From positions 11,559,065-11,623,064 of the forward strand of contig CM038916.1 of NCBI GenBank assembly GCA_021904315.1: a stretch of 64,000 nt of DNA, in the 5' to 3' direction. The position numbers and the translations under genes were made by a program. The DNA is from Sphagnum magellanicum. Its lineage: Eukaryota > Streptophyta > Sphagnopsida > Sphagnales > Sphagnaceae. Of the stretch, positions 23,300 through 36,380 are shown piece after piece (within the stretch, counting starts at the first letter, position 1; every line of letters starts with the position of its first letter). The notes below the pieces were generated by a model. That model worked only from the letters and a program-made list of their open reading frames with translations. It did no database searches and had not been told where the DNA came from.

Positions 23300-23745
23300 T
23301 TGGGATGAGAAATGAAGCCTCCCCTGAATCCGTGCGTCCCGTCATCCATCTCGCCATCCGTCCTCTGTCCATTCGTTCAATCGTCCATGCGAATTGACAC
23401 CTTGCAAGCTCCGAGGTTGCCGGCTGCACACCATCCCTTTGTTGAGTCTGACAATGCGACTTTCTGCCCACCAAGAATAGAATGGGAAAAAAATAAAACA
23501 TATATTAAAGGATAATGAGAAGGAAATAAACCAGGAGCTGCACACCATCCCTCTGCTGAGTCTGACACTGCAGTTTTCTGCCCACCAAGAATGGGAAGGA
23601 AATAAAACATATATTAAAAGATGTCGCCCACCAAGAATGGAAAGGAAATAAACCAGGAATGGCCCTCCATCCATGTCCCTATTCAGATACATCATCATCC
23701 TCCATGTGCTGCTTGCTTGCTCGACGGTGCATCCGTCCAGTCCAT
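23300..23745 (-). repeat. Inverted R1-R2 copy (left arm of an inverted repeat)
   Basis: Minus-strand copy of the same modules. Reading down from 23,745 it gives R1 words (the complement of ATGATGATGTATCT, GACATGGATGGAGGGCCATT), then two R2 modules and the minisatellite GGACGG/GATGACGGG, and finally GGATTCAGGGGAGGCTTCAT near 23,300-23,330. Module order and orientation mirror the plus-strand copy at 24,885-25,265, so the two form arms of a large imperfect inverted repeat with about 1.1 kb between them. Confidence 0.7.
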
Positions 23746-23759
23746 CCGTCCCGTCATGG

Positions 23760-24800
23760 TCTATATACAATCCTCATGGAAGAAGAAGTTGGTGACAAAA
23801 ATTCAAGTGTTGACACCCCGAAGAAGAAGAAGAAGAAAATCTCACACGCACGCGCATAAGCACACACAACGCACAAGAGGGGTGAGGAAGGGAGGCAGGG
23901 ATGCAGCGGAGCGGGGCCCATCCTCAAGTTCACTGCTGCTCCTGTTCTGTTGCTTTTCTGCTACGCCATCGCTGGCTGGCTGGCTAGGTCTTTGTGGCTC
24001 TATCATCAAACCCAGCAGTTCTTTAAAGTTTTTGAAATACCCATAATGTTGGGACCTCCACACAGATTTTGCAGAATCTTGATCTCGCGTTTGATCTTAC
24101 CATGCCATCATCAACACCCAGGCACAAAAAAGTAACCCTTGTCAGATATTCATGCAAAATACTATTATAGCAGGCGTAAAGTCTTTGAAGAACCTGTCTC
24201 AACCATCTAGACTTCAAATTTCCCTGCACAATGTTTTTTCACCTTGTCAGGTCATAATCATCTTGGTCCTTGGTTTTTTTTTTACCACAGAAAATAGGTC
24301 AAGCTGTGACCTAAGTGGATGATAAGCCATTCTTCTCAATCATCTGCCCTCAATCACAACTTCCAATTCTCTGAGGCATTAAGCAACAACGACGATCATG
24401 ACATAAGAACAAAAGTAGGAAAGCAAGATAGTAAGCATTCTTAGAGTGGAGTAAGAAGAACGGTGGTAATTTATGTGGGACTCCAGCACATGACCCTAGA
24501 ATGTAGGGATACCAAACTTTTGCCCATTTCTGGACAATGTCTCTACCCTGAAGGGCAGAGCCAACAAAAAAGAAAGAAACCCTCTTTACCCCCATTGCAC
24601 AGTTAGAGCTTCGGAGTCCCAGTAGTCTTTGGGACGTTGGACATTCACCTCTGCATACACTCGGGCCTTGGACATAACACCCGGTCGTCGTATCAACTTT
24701 CCTACCTTTTGAGCTAGATTGACGAAAGGCGAATGCACTTGCTGAGATGTCGGAGATGAAGTAGTTCTTCGATAGAGCGAACTGGTTGTGTGGTTGTTGT
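23760..24800. other. Unique, GC-richer sequence between inverted repeat arms
   Basis: This spacer shows none of the R1/R2 words until about 24,805. It starts with a (GAA)n run (23,820-23,840) and a GC-rich segment, then moderately GC DNA with frames up to 81 codons (24,350-24,595 minus), none recognisable. It could be host DNA captured between repeat arms, or simply the interval between two independent insertions. Confidence 0.4.
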
Positions 24801-24804
24801 TGTG

Positions 24805-25265
24805 ATCAGTTTCCGTCTTGGTGGGCAGAAAGCTGCAGTGTCAGACTCAGCAGAGGGATGGTGTGCAGCCGGCAACCTCATTGGTGCATTACAAAATTGA
24901 CCGAAAAAAAACAAAAAAACGCATTACATGTGGTCATGTGTAAATATTATTCATCATACATGGTGATTATTTCTGCACCGTCCAGCAAGCAAGCAGCACA
25001 TGGAGGATGATGATGTATCTAAATAGGGACATGGATGGAGGGCCATTCTTGGTTTATTTCCTTCCCATTCTTGGTGGGCAGAAAACTGCAGTGTCAGACT
25101 CAACAGAGGGATGGTGTGCAACTCCTGGTTTATTTCCTTCCCATTATCGTTTAATATCCGCGCGGATGATCGGACAGATGGACAGAAGACAGATGACGGG
25201 ACAAATGACGGGACAAATGACAGGATGCACGGATTCAGGGGCGGCTTCATTTGTCATCCCGACGT
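24805..25265 (+). repeat. R2 fragment plus R1-R2 copy (right arm of the inverted repeat)
   Basis: A short R2 piece (24,805-24,880) precedes R1, which starts at GCATTACAAAATTGACCG (24,885) and is almost identical to 22,111-22,327. It runs into R2 with TTGGTGGGCAGAAAACTGCA and AGGGATGGTGTGCAACTCC, a GACGGGACAAATGACGGGAC minisatellite, and GGATTCAGGGGCGGCTTCAT. It ends at CATCCCGACGTCTTTTAATA near 25,275. Confidence 0.75.
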
Positions 25266-25275
25266 CTTTTAATAT

Positions 25276-28200
25276 ATGTAATGATTATCTCAACCCACAA
25301 AGCTTCAGTCCATCAAAACCACTAATTTCAATCACTTTTTCAGGGGTTTTATAGTTTTCTACAGATGCCCAAATTGTCTAAATTTTCTGGCATAATTTGG
25401 TATCCCTGGAGGTCAAGAAGTTGTAGAACTGTCAAAGATCCCTGTGTACTTCCACAAAATCCCAAGTTTTACTGCGTAATTGTGCATGTCACCGTGTTGT
25501 AGTGATACTAAACTAGGAAGAGTAGTTATCATATGTGCAACCAATTGTGTGTTGCCACCATCAAGTAGTTAAGTAAGATATGAACAGTTCTTCCTGCACT
25601 TCAACAGTTTATGTTAAACAGTTGAATTCTGTACTTTATTCCTAGCAGGAGATGCATAGAGATTGCAACCGGAGGTCTCTAGACACTTGTACATAGTTGC
25701 CCAAATCTAGGAATAGCATCCAGGATATTTGCTTTTTGGATTTGGTTTAAGTGGGCCATATAGTTTATAAGATACTAACTGGGAGTGTCATTTGCTCTGT
25801 TATAAACCATGCACCATAATAAGATTGTACAGTTATGAATTAAACCATGAGCAAGAAACCTGGGCAAGAACATGTTGTTGATCACAATATGGGTGCAAAC
25901 AAAATAACTAAACAAATGATGGCCTGAGATTAGTTTTTTATCTATTTAGTAAGCATTGCCCAAACTTGGGCAGAACAATCATATCTCTCTCTAGATAGGC
26001 TAGTTTGTTTTGTGATTTAACTAGTGCTCAGATGTTTTGTGCTCATGAGGTAAGACTTTTCTGTTTACAATTGTGGGACACATTTAGAGGTTCAAGAAAT
26101 ATTGTCACATATTGTCATTTGACTGGCTACCATCGTGAACATGCTGCCTTATGGATTGAGATAAACAATTTTTCCATGTATACTGTTTGGTTAACTTCAG
26201 CCTTTTTGCCTTTTAGATTAGATTTTTGTATTGAACTAATTCGGGTTTAGGTTCCCTGTTTCATTAAAACAACAAGCAAAAGCTTATGATTGTTTGTTAT
26301 CATTTTTTGTGTTGCAACTTAGCTGTGTAACAAAACTGTTTGTCGTGATGTTGTTTGCTATTTTCAAGTACAGCAAGTTGTTGCATAATCATGCAGCTAA
26401 TGGATGCAAATTCAAATGTTGCTTTGTAGGCATGGAATGGAGTTCTAAAGTAGAAAATTATAGAGAATCAAAAGGGAGTCAGTAAAGTGATGAAGTTGAG
26501 TAGGTTTAGTTAGACAATCAAAGGGAACTTTGAATAATCCAACTTTGTGAACCATTTTTAGTTTGATAGAGAATCTTGATGATTCATTATGGTTGTAGTT
26601 CTGTTGACATGATGCAAATTGTAAAAAGCTTTGGTGATTATCCATAAGAAGATTTAGCCAAATTAATTGTCAGTTCTTTTTATCAATTTTTTGATGTAGC
26701 TGAAGTGGTGATCATCTATCAGAAGATTTAGTCAAATTTGGTCATAGACAAGATATGAAAATTTTAAAAATTTAAGCATCTGACTCATTTTCTGTTCTTG
26801 GTTACATGCCCGAACCTTACATACAAAGATTTGACAATTTTTATGAGATAGATTTACAAATCTGACAATTGAAAACCCCCAACATCACTTTATTTTTGCA
26901 TTTCAAAAAAATATGTCAGAAAAAAATTCTGAGAATGGCTACTGTAATTAGCACATACCCACTCTTTATCCTCCTGATTGCCCATGTGCCACTCAAGGTA
27001 AACAACCTCTTCCCTTGACCAAATACTGTACTTTCTTTAAATTGAATATTGTGTACTATTCCAATATTTGAAATGTTTGGGTTTTGACCATTGATGTCAG
27101 CATCATAATTAGATTCAACAAGCATATTTAATATAATCATTTTATGAACAAATGCAACCCACAATAACAATTTTTGAAAGCAAGTATCCAATATTGAATG
27201 GAGCTTTTCTTGGTCACCATATTCTTCATAATCTTTAACCTGATTTATAGTGAGCTAAGTGGGGTTGGTGCCATTTCCCCTGAATTGGTGCAAGTCTTAG
27301 TCACCCTTGCAATTGGTTATGGGAATTCTAAATATTGATATCAGCACCAAACCAATTTTCAGTCAATAAATAATTACCTAGATATACTTGCATGGAAGAG
27401 TATTTTCTTAAGATTGTAGAAAAACAAGCTTGTGGACTTAATGCTCTGAACATTAATGTGGAGAGGAACAATATTTACAGTTTCAACACATTTGCTAACA
27501 TTTTGTTGTGATGTGGTTTCTGACTTATTGGCATCATCAAAAACACAGCAACTGGTTACAAAGATCTGTGAATAGATCTTGTAATAGAATCAGGTTGAAA
27601 GGGAAACTAAATGCAAAATCTTTTAACATGCATTTAACACATGATGTCACATTGTCAATTAATTTTAGAAAAAAAATTCCAAATGATCTTACAAGACTCC
27701 TTTATCTCCAATGGTGTCATATTGCATATTTTTTCATGTTATCTAATTTCTGCAAAATAAGAATTGAAATTCAGATATGTTTTATCTGAAAATCTTAAAG
27801 GGAAAAGTGACATGCAACACTGGTAGTGTTTTCTTTGTTTGGAGAATTTTCACAACTTTTTTAGAAAACCAAAGAAAGGAGACAAATTGGAGATCTTTTT
27901 TCACCATTTTTTGAAAAAAAACACTTAAAATTTCACCACAACTAGACCTAGGTACCACCTAGGTCACCAGTTGTAGTAGGACTTCTGAAAAAATGCTACA
28001 GTTTATCAAAACGGTCACCATTGAATGCTAAATCTCTTTGAGGGTCCTCACCAATGGAAATTTGAAAAATAAAACCCAGAACACAGATATGTTCATTGTT
28101 GGGTGTTCTTGCTCCATGTATCTTCAATGACTTGTTGCATGGAACCATTACAACAAACTATGTCCTTAACCTAAACATAATACAGCCATTATCCTTATCC

Positions 28201-29293
28201 AATTTCAATTTGCATGTCTTCAATTTGTGTTGTAGTTGCTTAATGTTGATTAAACAACCATGCAATCAAGAAATTCAGTAACAGTTAACATGATGTGTCA
28301 TCTGAGATCAAAACCTAACTCCATGAAACTGATCAATCCCTGTTTGGAATGGGAGCACAAGAAAATGCATCCTTTTCAACCACTCAAAAAGACAAGCCCT
28401 TCCAGGAGACCTTGAAGGCACTAATAACAAAATGGAAGCTGCACTTCTGGAAACCAGGTGACCACAAAAGGCATCAGTTCATGACAAAGTTCCATTCTGA
28501 GGACTATCAAAGAGCACCATTTTGGTGATCCACAAAGCATAACAACAGTTCAGAGTTTCTCCATGGATACCTCTTCCAATTGGTAACTGCAACTAATGTC
28601 AGGTCTTTTCAAAACTGGTTCAGCTGCAATGAGAAATGATGATCCAAAGAGTCAAGAGATTTGAAGACTGCAAGCAAATGCATAGGGTTCCTTCCACATT
28701 AATAACAACATTGGAGAGTATCATTTGAACTCTGTCAAAGCTGGCACAACAATATGTTCATGTTAGCACAAATGAGGATGATCATTGAGTTGAGACATTG
28801 AAACTGCTTAGCCTACTTGCAAAGTTGGAATTCACACAGAAGATTCTTTATTCTAGACCATTGGAAAATATCATCAGCCCCCTCTCTCAAACCACTGTCT
28901 TCATACTTGCATAGACAAGAAAGAAAATACTTGTCTATGTTGATACCATCCTCTCCTAAAATATGCAGAATCACAGCATTTCAAAGCTTGCAACAATGAC
29001 ACCAGTACCTGGTCGTGGATCTTGGTTCTGATTGCTGAGACAGCATCTATATCTGCTTGCTGGTTTGGGAAGTTTTTGAATTCAGCACCTCACCTCACCT
29101 CACCAGTGCCGCACTAAAACATGCCATGAAAGCTTTCTTTGACCCATTCAATGCTCTCTACTCCATAATGAAGCCTTCATGGAAACTGAGAGTCAGTGCA
29201 TGTGCAAACAAATATACACTCAAACAGTGCAGCTCTTACCATTCATGACTCCAGCTGCAAGGCTCCAAACCATAGCAGCCTGATCATGAAAGA
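25276..29293. other. Intergenic DNA, nothing recognised
   Basis: Moderately AT-rich, unique-looking sequence. The longest frames (93 codons at 27,508-27,789 plus; 91 codons at 26,916-27,191 minus) lack recognisable motifs and splice partners. The last kilobase before 29,294 has a balanced composition and is the downstream flank and probable 3' UTR of the nuclease gene on the minus strand. Confidence 0.5.
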
Positions 29294-32200
29294 TTACTTT
29301 GTTGCACTGTGAATCACTTGACCAGCATTCAAAGCTCCTGGGGATGCCCTTGGAAAACTGACCCATTCAAACTTATCTTGGCCAATACCAGTCAGACCTA
29401 CAGACCCCTCAATTGGGGTACTATTTCCCTCTCTTACCCCTATGTCCTGAGAAACTAAAGCTTTTGCCGGTCCTTCTGCTGCAACAAGGGTACCCTGGTA
29501 TGACAAAAACTGGATGACATGCATATCAGAAGAGTCCAACTGTTGCTGCACAAGGGCAATTCCATCAGCAGGTCCATTTTGGATTTGTCCTTCAGGAAGT
29601 GTTGCTGTAAAAAAAGTGAACTCAGTGCCACTTAGTTTACACACTTTGAAGATTGTTGGATCAATCAATGGAAGGGTGCTGTAGACCTTGCCACCATTTC
29701 CATTGTATAGGACAAGCTTTAGTGAAGCGATGTCAATGTCAGGGCCCACAACCACCTCTATGAACTGCAAACAACAGAAAAGGAAATTTGCTATGATTTA
29801 ATAGGATACATTGCAATCTGTCCTGGACCAAACAATGAACAAAATTGACAAAATTATCTGTGGAGTGTTATGAAAATACATAATATGCACTGCCCCATTA
29901 GAAAAAACAATTCTATTGCTGATGTTCTGAGACGAGATGATCTAATAGGCTCACAATGGAACTTAGAGGGAAAAAAAAATATAACCTAAAAGAAGACACT
30001 GACATAAAGCCTACATAACAGATGGATCCATTTTAAGGTTTAAAGAATTAGACCTCTTTCTTATCCTTGCCATTGTTGTTGTAATGCAACTCATTGATCC
30101 ATGCAGATTGTTGCTTCTCTGTTCTGGTGAATTTAGGCCCTGTGTCTGCATCCTGAGACCATTGTGACTTGCTGTAATCAGCAGAATCTGGATTTTGCAA
30201 ACCATCTGATTGAAACCTGCTTTCTGTTTTCAGAGAAGAAAAAAGCTCTAACTGGTTCCCACTGGAAGAATCTGGAGTCTGCCAAATTTTTGCAGCAAAT
30301 TCAGGGTGGTCAACAAAAGGGTTGCGGTTTCCTTGGAAGAGAGAACAAATGCGTGTGTTTCTGAGAAGCTCAAAATCAGATGGTGGGTCAATATCATTCC
30401 ACTGCAGTAGAATCGATAGTAGCCCCATTGTTGCCTTCTCTGAAAATGACAGAGCTTCAACATATTAGAGCCACATATCTGCAAGACAAATTTAGCAGAG
30501 GCACAGATATTCAGGAGTCCTTGATGCCCTTTAGAGACCATCATAAACAATTGATCACATGAGAAAAAGGCAAGTATGCAGTAGTACACATCTAGCTTGT
30601 GTCACATGATATCTGAGGTTAATTTAGAGCACCTGCCTGTGGAGCTGTGTAGTTCATGAAATCAAGAGCAGTTCACACCCCAGCAATCAAATGCTTCAAT
30701 AATCAGATGGAAATGGACAGCAGACATCCACAGGTGCTTGCATGCAAAAATTTAATGGCCTTCAAAATGATGCATAGCAAATCACTGCATGTCTTTATTT
30801 CATTGCCTATGGGTCATGTCTGGATTACTCAATGATTGAGGTGACTTTCTACTAGGAAAGATCATATTTTACCCATACTAGGAGAATCTGACAATGCAAG
30901 AGACAAAATTCCTGATGGCCGCTCACTCCCATAGCGCACTGCCATATATAGTAAGGCTCGTGCTACATCCCCTCGTACCTATAGACAGTCAACAATAGTG
31001 CAGGTGTGGTTCAATATAGAGAATGAATGGGATGCCATGCATGTGTAATTTCATGAAGTCCTGTGTGGGCTGAAGGCTGTGAGCTAAATTCTGTAACCTC
31101 CTTGAGTCCAGTGTCCAGTAAATCCCTCATACTAAAAACAAAATTGCCTGTAATCTACCATTATAGAAGGATACCAGAGCACAAAGAATCCAAGAACAGT
31201 CGAGTACCTGAGCAGGAGGAGTCCAAGAATTGAAGTCGGTGGCTGTGTCTGGTGCTGCCTCCTGATGTGCTGGTACCATGCAAGACTTCACTTTACTCAA
31301 CATGCAATCCCCAAAGAACTTGTTACCACGTGATGAATTTACTGCAATGAGTACAAAGCAAGACAATAAACAACCTCACAAAGTAGTACAACCCATAGCT
31401 AGGACAGCAAGGAAATCTCAAGTAAAGCAAAGGAAATTGAAGGAAATAGCAAACAAAGGAAAGACTGCCGAACTCAACTAAAACATTTTGTAAGAAGATA
31501 TCAGAGAATTAAGATCCATGTGAAGAAAACTGAGTTAACCATTTGTGTCAGCTGGGCGTAAATTATGCAAGTCAGAGAATTCTGGTTGGCCTTCCACCAA
31601 TCCATAAGACCTAGGCCACAAATGTTCTCCTGCAATTCCCCATTGATCAGATCAGCTCAGAATGGCAAGAAACACATTTTGAACTTCAAGATGGTTAATG
31701 AGTGAAGATAGGCACATACCTTATCTCAAGAAATGACAGATACCTAGAAGAGACAGCCTAACTGGATCACCTATCAGTCCAAATCAGAAATGCTCCAGTT
31801 CACAATGCACCACTGCTTAGAGAAGCATGAAAGCATAAAAATTCCATAGGGTGGTAAAAGATTACGGTTCCAGCCATGTGGTTTTCCAGCAAGGTCCTTT
31901 GGAATTTGTTTCTGACTGTAGATTTCCACACTGCCTGACACATCACAGGTCCATGTGAGGAAGTCTACAAATTCATGCTTCCAAGTCATTGTAAAGAAGT
32001 TGTCATTAACCACAGAAAACTGTAGGAGGAAGGAAAGACAGAAGAGAAAAAAGACACCCTAACATCTGCTTGAGAGCCCCTAGAAAGGGAGAATGGATTG
32101 TTTATCACCCAGAAAATAGCTCAGAGAGCCAATATATAAGAAATAGAACAGCTCTTTCTTGAAATGTGACAAGAAAACAGGGCACTTCCACACTCAAGAA

Positions 32201-32837
32201 AGTAAAAGGAGATCAAGAGCACCTACACATCAGAAGTAGTTTCTGGATTTTCCACATCAGCAGCATCTAACACTTTCAGAGCATTCCAGACCTGCCAAGA
32301 AAACCACATGTTGGAATAAAACTTCATTCATGTCTGAATCACATGGAAGAAAGGTGTCTATGTTTCCAAAACTGTGAGAAAGAGGTCGATAAACCTTAGA
32401 TTCATCAAACCAAAATTTCAGGAAAATAAATCATTGCCAGAGAAGAGAAGACAACAAAGTCAGTGAGCAAGTTAAGAAGAATGAATAGAAAAGCAGTATC
32501 CATGCAATAAAAATGAGCAGGGACAGACGTGAAATTTTAATATTCAACCACACTTAAAAAGACAATCAGCATAAGCATAGAAACATTTGAAGGCCACCTG
32601 TGCATAAGAGATGGATTGATGACCTGCAACAATTTTGTGGAGCTTCGCCTTCAGTGCCTCCCCTTCCAGACCTGAGGCTTCATCATAGTAGTGCAACACA
32701 CCTTCACATTTGGAGCCTGCAGTTTTGGGCATCACTGCAGCAACCGCAATGTCTGCTCCCCAACTTTGTAGACAGCAAATGCCAAGTACTACCATACAGT
32801 GCCATAGAAAAGTCTGGATACATTCTGATATATCCAT
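29294..32837 (-). CDS. Secreted endonuclease I (EndA/NucM) family nuclease with C-terminal lamin-tail-like domain
   Basis: Predicted 518-residue protein from eight exons: 32,837-32,598; 32,291-32,227; 31,930-31,866; 31,629-31,540; 31,341-31,208; 30,978-30,873; 30,439-30,054; 29,764-29,294. All introns are GT-AG and every phase matches, leaving no stop. The ATG at 32,837 gives a hydrophobic leader (FLWHCMVVLGICCL, residues 10-23), so secretion is likely; an upstream first exon cannot be excluded. Residues about 45-286 are endonuclease I: VLHYYDEASGLEG, ISYAQVWNALK, WNREHLWP (122-129) and DLHNLRPADTNVNSSRGN (143-160). His126 fits the catalytic base, and Glu125 and Asn155 fit the metal ligands known from Vvn-type enzymes. 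A polar linker (287-345) leads to a lamin-tail-like domain (about 350-515: WINELHY, FIEVVVGP, LVLYNGNGGKVY, ASPGALNAGQ). Family members cut DNA and RNA nonspecifically outside the cell. This domain pair is common in bacteria; plant spread must be searched. Confidence 0.85.
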
Positions 32838-35800
32838 ACATGAGCATGATGCTCCTGTATGCCTACATAAAGAATGCAAATTTTCATCTTATAACTCCCA
32901 TGTGAAGCAAAAGGTCAACAATCCAGTCACCACTAGTAGAATTGTCAATTTTGGGTTCACCATTTGACCATGAAGCTGTTCAGCTTGCTAGCAAATATAT
33001 CCATGAGATTGGAGAGAAAACTCCAGAAGAACACTCAAAAGATTAGCCAATGTATCAGTTCCAGACAAACAAATACAAAATGAATGAGTGCAATCATAAC
33101 CTTGAGAATATCGAAGACAAAGTAGAAGACAATCACCTTCACAAATGGCAATGACTAGCTGCCATTTTCCCCAGTGGCTCCATCAGCCCCCAACAGTGGG
33201 TGTAGATTAGTATACAAGAGTCTGCTCAAAACTTCAGGGCAAGAAATAAAACAAAATTCTACATCCTAGTTCCTCTCACATTTCTGGAAGCAACAGGAAG
33301 ACTCAGTCCTGATGTCGGCTAGCACTCAAGAGGCATAGCTAATCAAGAAAGTCAATAGAATCCTCATTCAAGCTGCAACAAGCTTGTGAGGGTGAGTTTG
33401 TGCAGTTGGGTATCAAAAGCTCTTCAGAATCACTGCAGGGTATGGGTATGGCATCAAAGTGAACAAGCTTGCATAGTTTTGGTTTTTCTCTTTAAAGTTA
33501 GCAGAAATCCTTCAATTTAGAATAGACAGACAGCACTACCTCAAACAGTTTACTGTCCTAATGGCCAAATTTAGGTGATGAGAATGCCCATCTGCTGCAA
33601 CTTGGATTGGATCCAAACTCTGCTGAAAATTCATGTGCAGAGCCTCCTCCTGCAGTAAACAGGGGAGAAACCATTGAGTACCAATTACTTGTTTCAAATT
33701 TCACAGAGCAGGACCCCTCATCCAACACTTCAGCGCAAAATAACGCTCAGGGTTCAACAATTAGGGTTCCACCAAAATACCTATACTCTGTCTGTTTACA
33801 AACAGAGAGTACAAGATGGTCACCTGTTGTTGGCTCTGCCCACAGGGAAGAGACCAAGCATTGGTGTAGGATATGGGCATAAAATGTTGGCTGGATCTTG
33901 ACCCAAAGTGTGAGTGACATCTGGAGTATTATGTGTGCATGTCGTGGATGGGCATGTTCCATAGAAGTGTGTGCATCTAGATGAGAAGTTCTAGATCCAG
34001 TAAGGGAATTTTTCAGTTAGAAGTTTGAACTTGCCATAAAGGCCAGAGCCATTACCCAATGAGCTCCTTGGTTCAAGCATCCACGTATTTTGCCATGCTT
34101 GTAAACCGAGGTTCCAGGGATCATAGATTTTCGTGAAAGAAAATATTCAACATAACAGTGCTAAGCAGCTGGTTTAAGAGATACCTTGTGAACCGAGCTG
34201 CTTTTCCTGGATCGAGGACGATGGTGAATCTTTCTGAGCTTCATATTTGCCATCGTATCAGATGCTCCTGCTGTTTTTAGCCAGCTTTGTGTGTGAAGAA
34301 GAGGTTGTTTCTTTCTCTCCTTCGACATGAACTCAAGCTTGGTTATGAAGAAATCCTGGGTAACAGTAACTATCAAATGACTCATCCTGCACACGAAACA
34401 ATATTTGCAAAGCGGAAGATTGTTTGCAAAAACGATCTGCTCGTGGCTTAAGACTCTGGGTTGTGACAAGTTCAAACCACTGTTGGCCTGGTATCGCCCT
34501 TTGAGTATACCAGCCCGGTCCTGAACGCTGGTATGAGATTTTTTTTTTCATACCAGGCTGGTACTGGTATTGGGTACTTTTTAAAACATAAAGCACTCGG
34601 AGAAAATTTGTAGGGTATGCCAAGGGCACTTTATATCCATCAATTCCCCACCTAGAAATGGGGAGAGATATTATGCCTACTCTTCAAGGATGGGAGGGAA
34701 ATTATGCATGTAGGTGTAAGAACCCTACCACTATTGAGGAGTAGGCATAAGAACCCTCCCATTCATAGGCCTTTTGATTTACATAGGTTTGGTACATGAT
34801 AAATTTTGCCTCAGGGTTTATGATAGGTAAAGCCCTAGAGTGGGGGACATTCCAAAATGTGGGGCTAGATTCAGCTATCACCTTGTCCTAGGCCCGTTAT
34901 TTTGAGAATGCCCCACCCTAGGGTTTTACCCTAGATGTAAAGCATCGTATGGCCAAATCTATCCTTGCGTTTTGAGAATGTCCCCCACCTTAGGGCTTTA
35001 CCTTACACATAAAGCATTGTATGACCAAATCTGGATCTTCTATGACCTGACAAGAGTGGAATTGGATAATATTCTTGTGTGAACATAACAAGTTTTTACA
35101 ATTTTAATTTTTGTTTTTAGCAGTCGTCAACTTTTTGCATGTTAACAGCGAAAATCATTTTGTCATTGTTTGTGTCTCTAAGATAGTTGCAGCAATAACT
35201 ATTTCAAGAAAACATGTGAGGATGGGTAAGAAGTCTTGTTTGTTTGTGTATTATGTAGAACTGCTCGACACCAAGCTATGGATGGCTGAGGAAGGTGCAA
35301 CATTGAATGGAGGCTTGAAGACTAGAACGGTGCAAGGCAAGATAAGAAGAAAAATTTAGAAACAATGTAAGCAAATTTTTTTTTCTGTCATGATTAGTTT
35401 CAGGAGATAGTAGGTTTTATTTGTTATGATTGGTAGTTGTTATATTTGATTTCCACTACACCACTAACTACACTATGGCAAGCAATGTATCCTTGGTAGG
35501 AATAGATTTTAGAAAGGGTTGACGCTGAGGATTGATGACGAAAAAGAAGAAGTCTGAGTTATAGAAAAAGGGGCATGTAAAGGATAAGTATGCATTTGAA
35601 TTGGGTTCCATAGATATTTGCTGAGTTTCTCTTTAATCCAAGTTGTAGGTTAAATATTTGAATGAACACTAGAAACCTCAGTTGGGGTGTCCTTGGGTTG
35701 AGTAAAATGAGAAAAATGAAAACAAAAGTGGGAACTTAATAAAGACATATCTACGGCCCATACCTACACAAAAAAATTTCTTTCATGCGTGGTTCTAAAT

Positions 35801-36380
35801 CAACTTGATATATGTCACTCATACCACGGTTCAAACATTGAATTCAAGAGTTTCTGAAATTAGGGTTTATCAATCAAGGAATTTAATGTTTCTTTGCATT
35901 GTTGCATTTGTTGGAGATGGGTTAACAACTCACATGGACTAACCGAACATTGAGGGTTCTGACCTCAAGCTATACCTTAATAGATTTTAAATTTTTAATG
36001 TATGGTTCTGTACATGGTCCAAATTATTTGTTACAATTATGACAAGTTAGGGAGAGATCACCATGTGTGTATCAATTGGCAATTCACACATTGAACATTG
36101 AACTTTATTCTGACAATTTAATAGCACCAATGGAATTTTTGGTAGCACTGGGTTTGTGGTCTCAATAATGTATGTTGTTGGAATTAATGGTGTTTTAGAT
36201 TAACAAAAGTTGTGTTTCTACTATGAATTATTCTTACACAAGAAATTTTTCTTTTTACACCTTTTTTTAACACTTCTACCATGGAAGGTACCAAGTAAGA
36301 TGGATTAGGATCTTCCAACCAACAAAACATACTAGCTAGCCTAACACTATTTCCAAAAAGTGACAAAATTTGAGCTTTAC
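32838..36380. other. Intergenic DNA upstream of the nuclease gene
   Basis: About 32,838-34,480 is balanced in composition and could hold the promoter and 5' UTR exons of the minus-strand nuclease gene. A minus-strand frame at 34,161-34,475 contains an ATG (34,257-34,259) and a good donor (CACAAG/GTATCT), but I cannot join it in phase. At 34,520-34,575 a short inverted word (CTGGTATGAGA / TCATACCAG) flanks a T run. From 34,600 on, retroelement-like repeats precede AT-rich unique DNA. Confidence 0.4.
34900..35035 (+). repeat. Tandem duplication, two ~70-bp units
   Basis: TTTTGAGAATGCCCCACCCTA (34,899 on) and TTTTGAGAATGTCCCCCACC (34,969 on) each lead to a ..TTTACC..TAAAGCAT(C/T)GTATG(G/A)CCAAATCT tail. 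Related words (TTTACCTATTGTAAAGCATG, ATTCCCAAAATAAGGGGCC) occur near 48,890-49,020, so the unit belongs to a dispersed repeat. Confidence 0.6.

Noticed and set aside
23342..23770. 142-codon minus-strand frame
   Set aside because: Same R1/R2 repeat sequence in inverted orientation, with no conservation beyond the repeat.
26916..27191. 91-codon minus-strand frame
   Set aside because: No recognisable motif, no splice partner and AT-rich, low-information composition.
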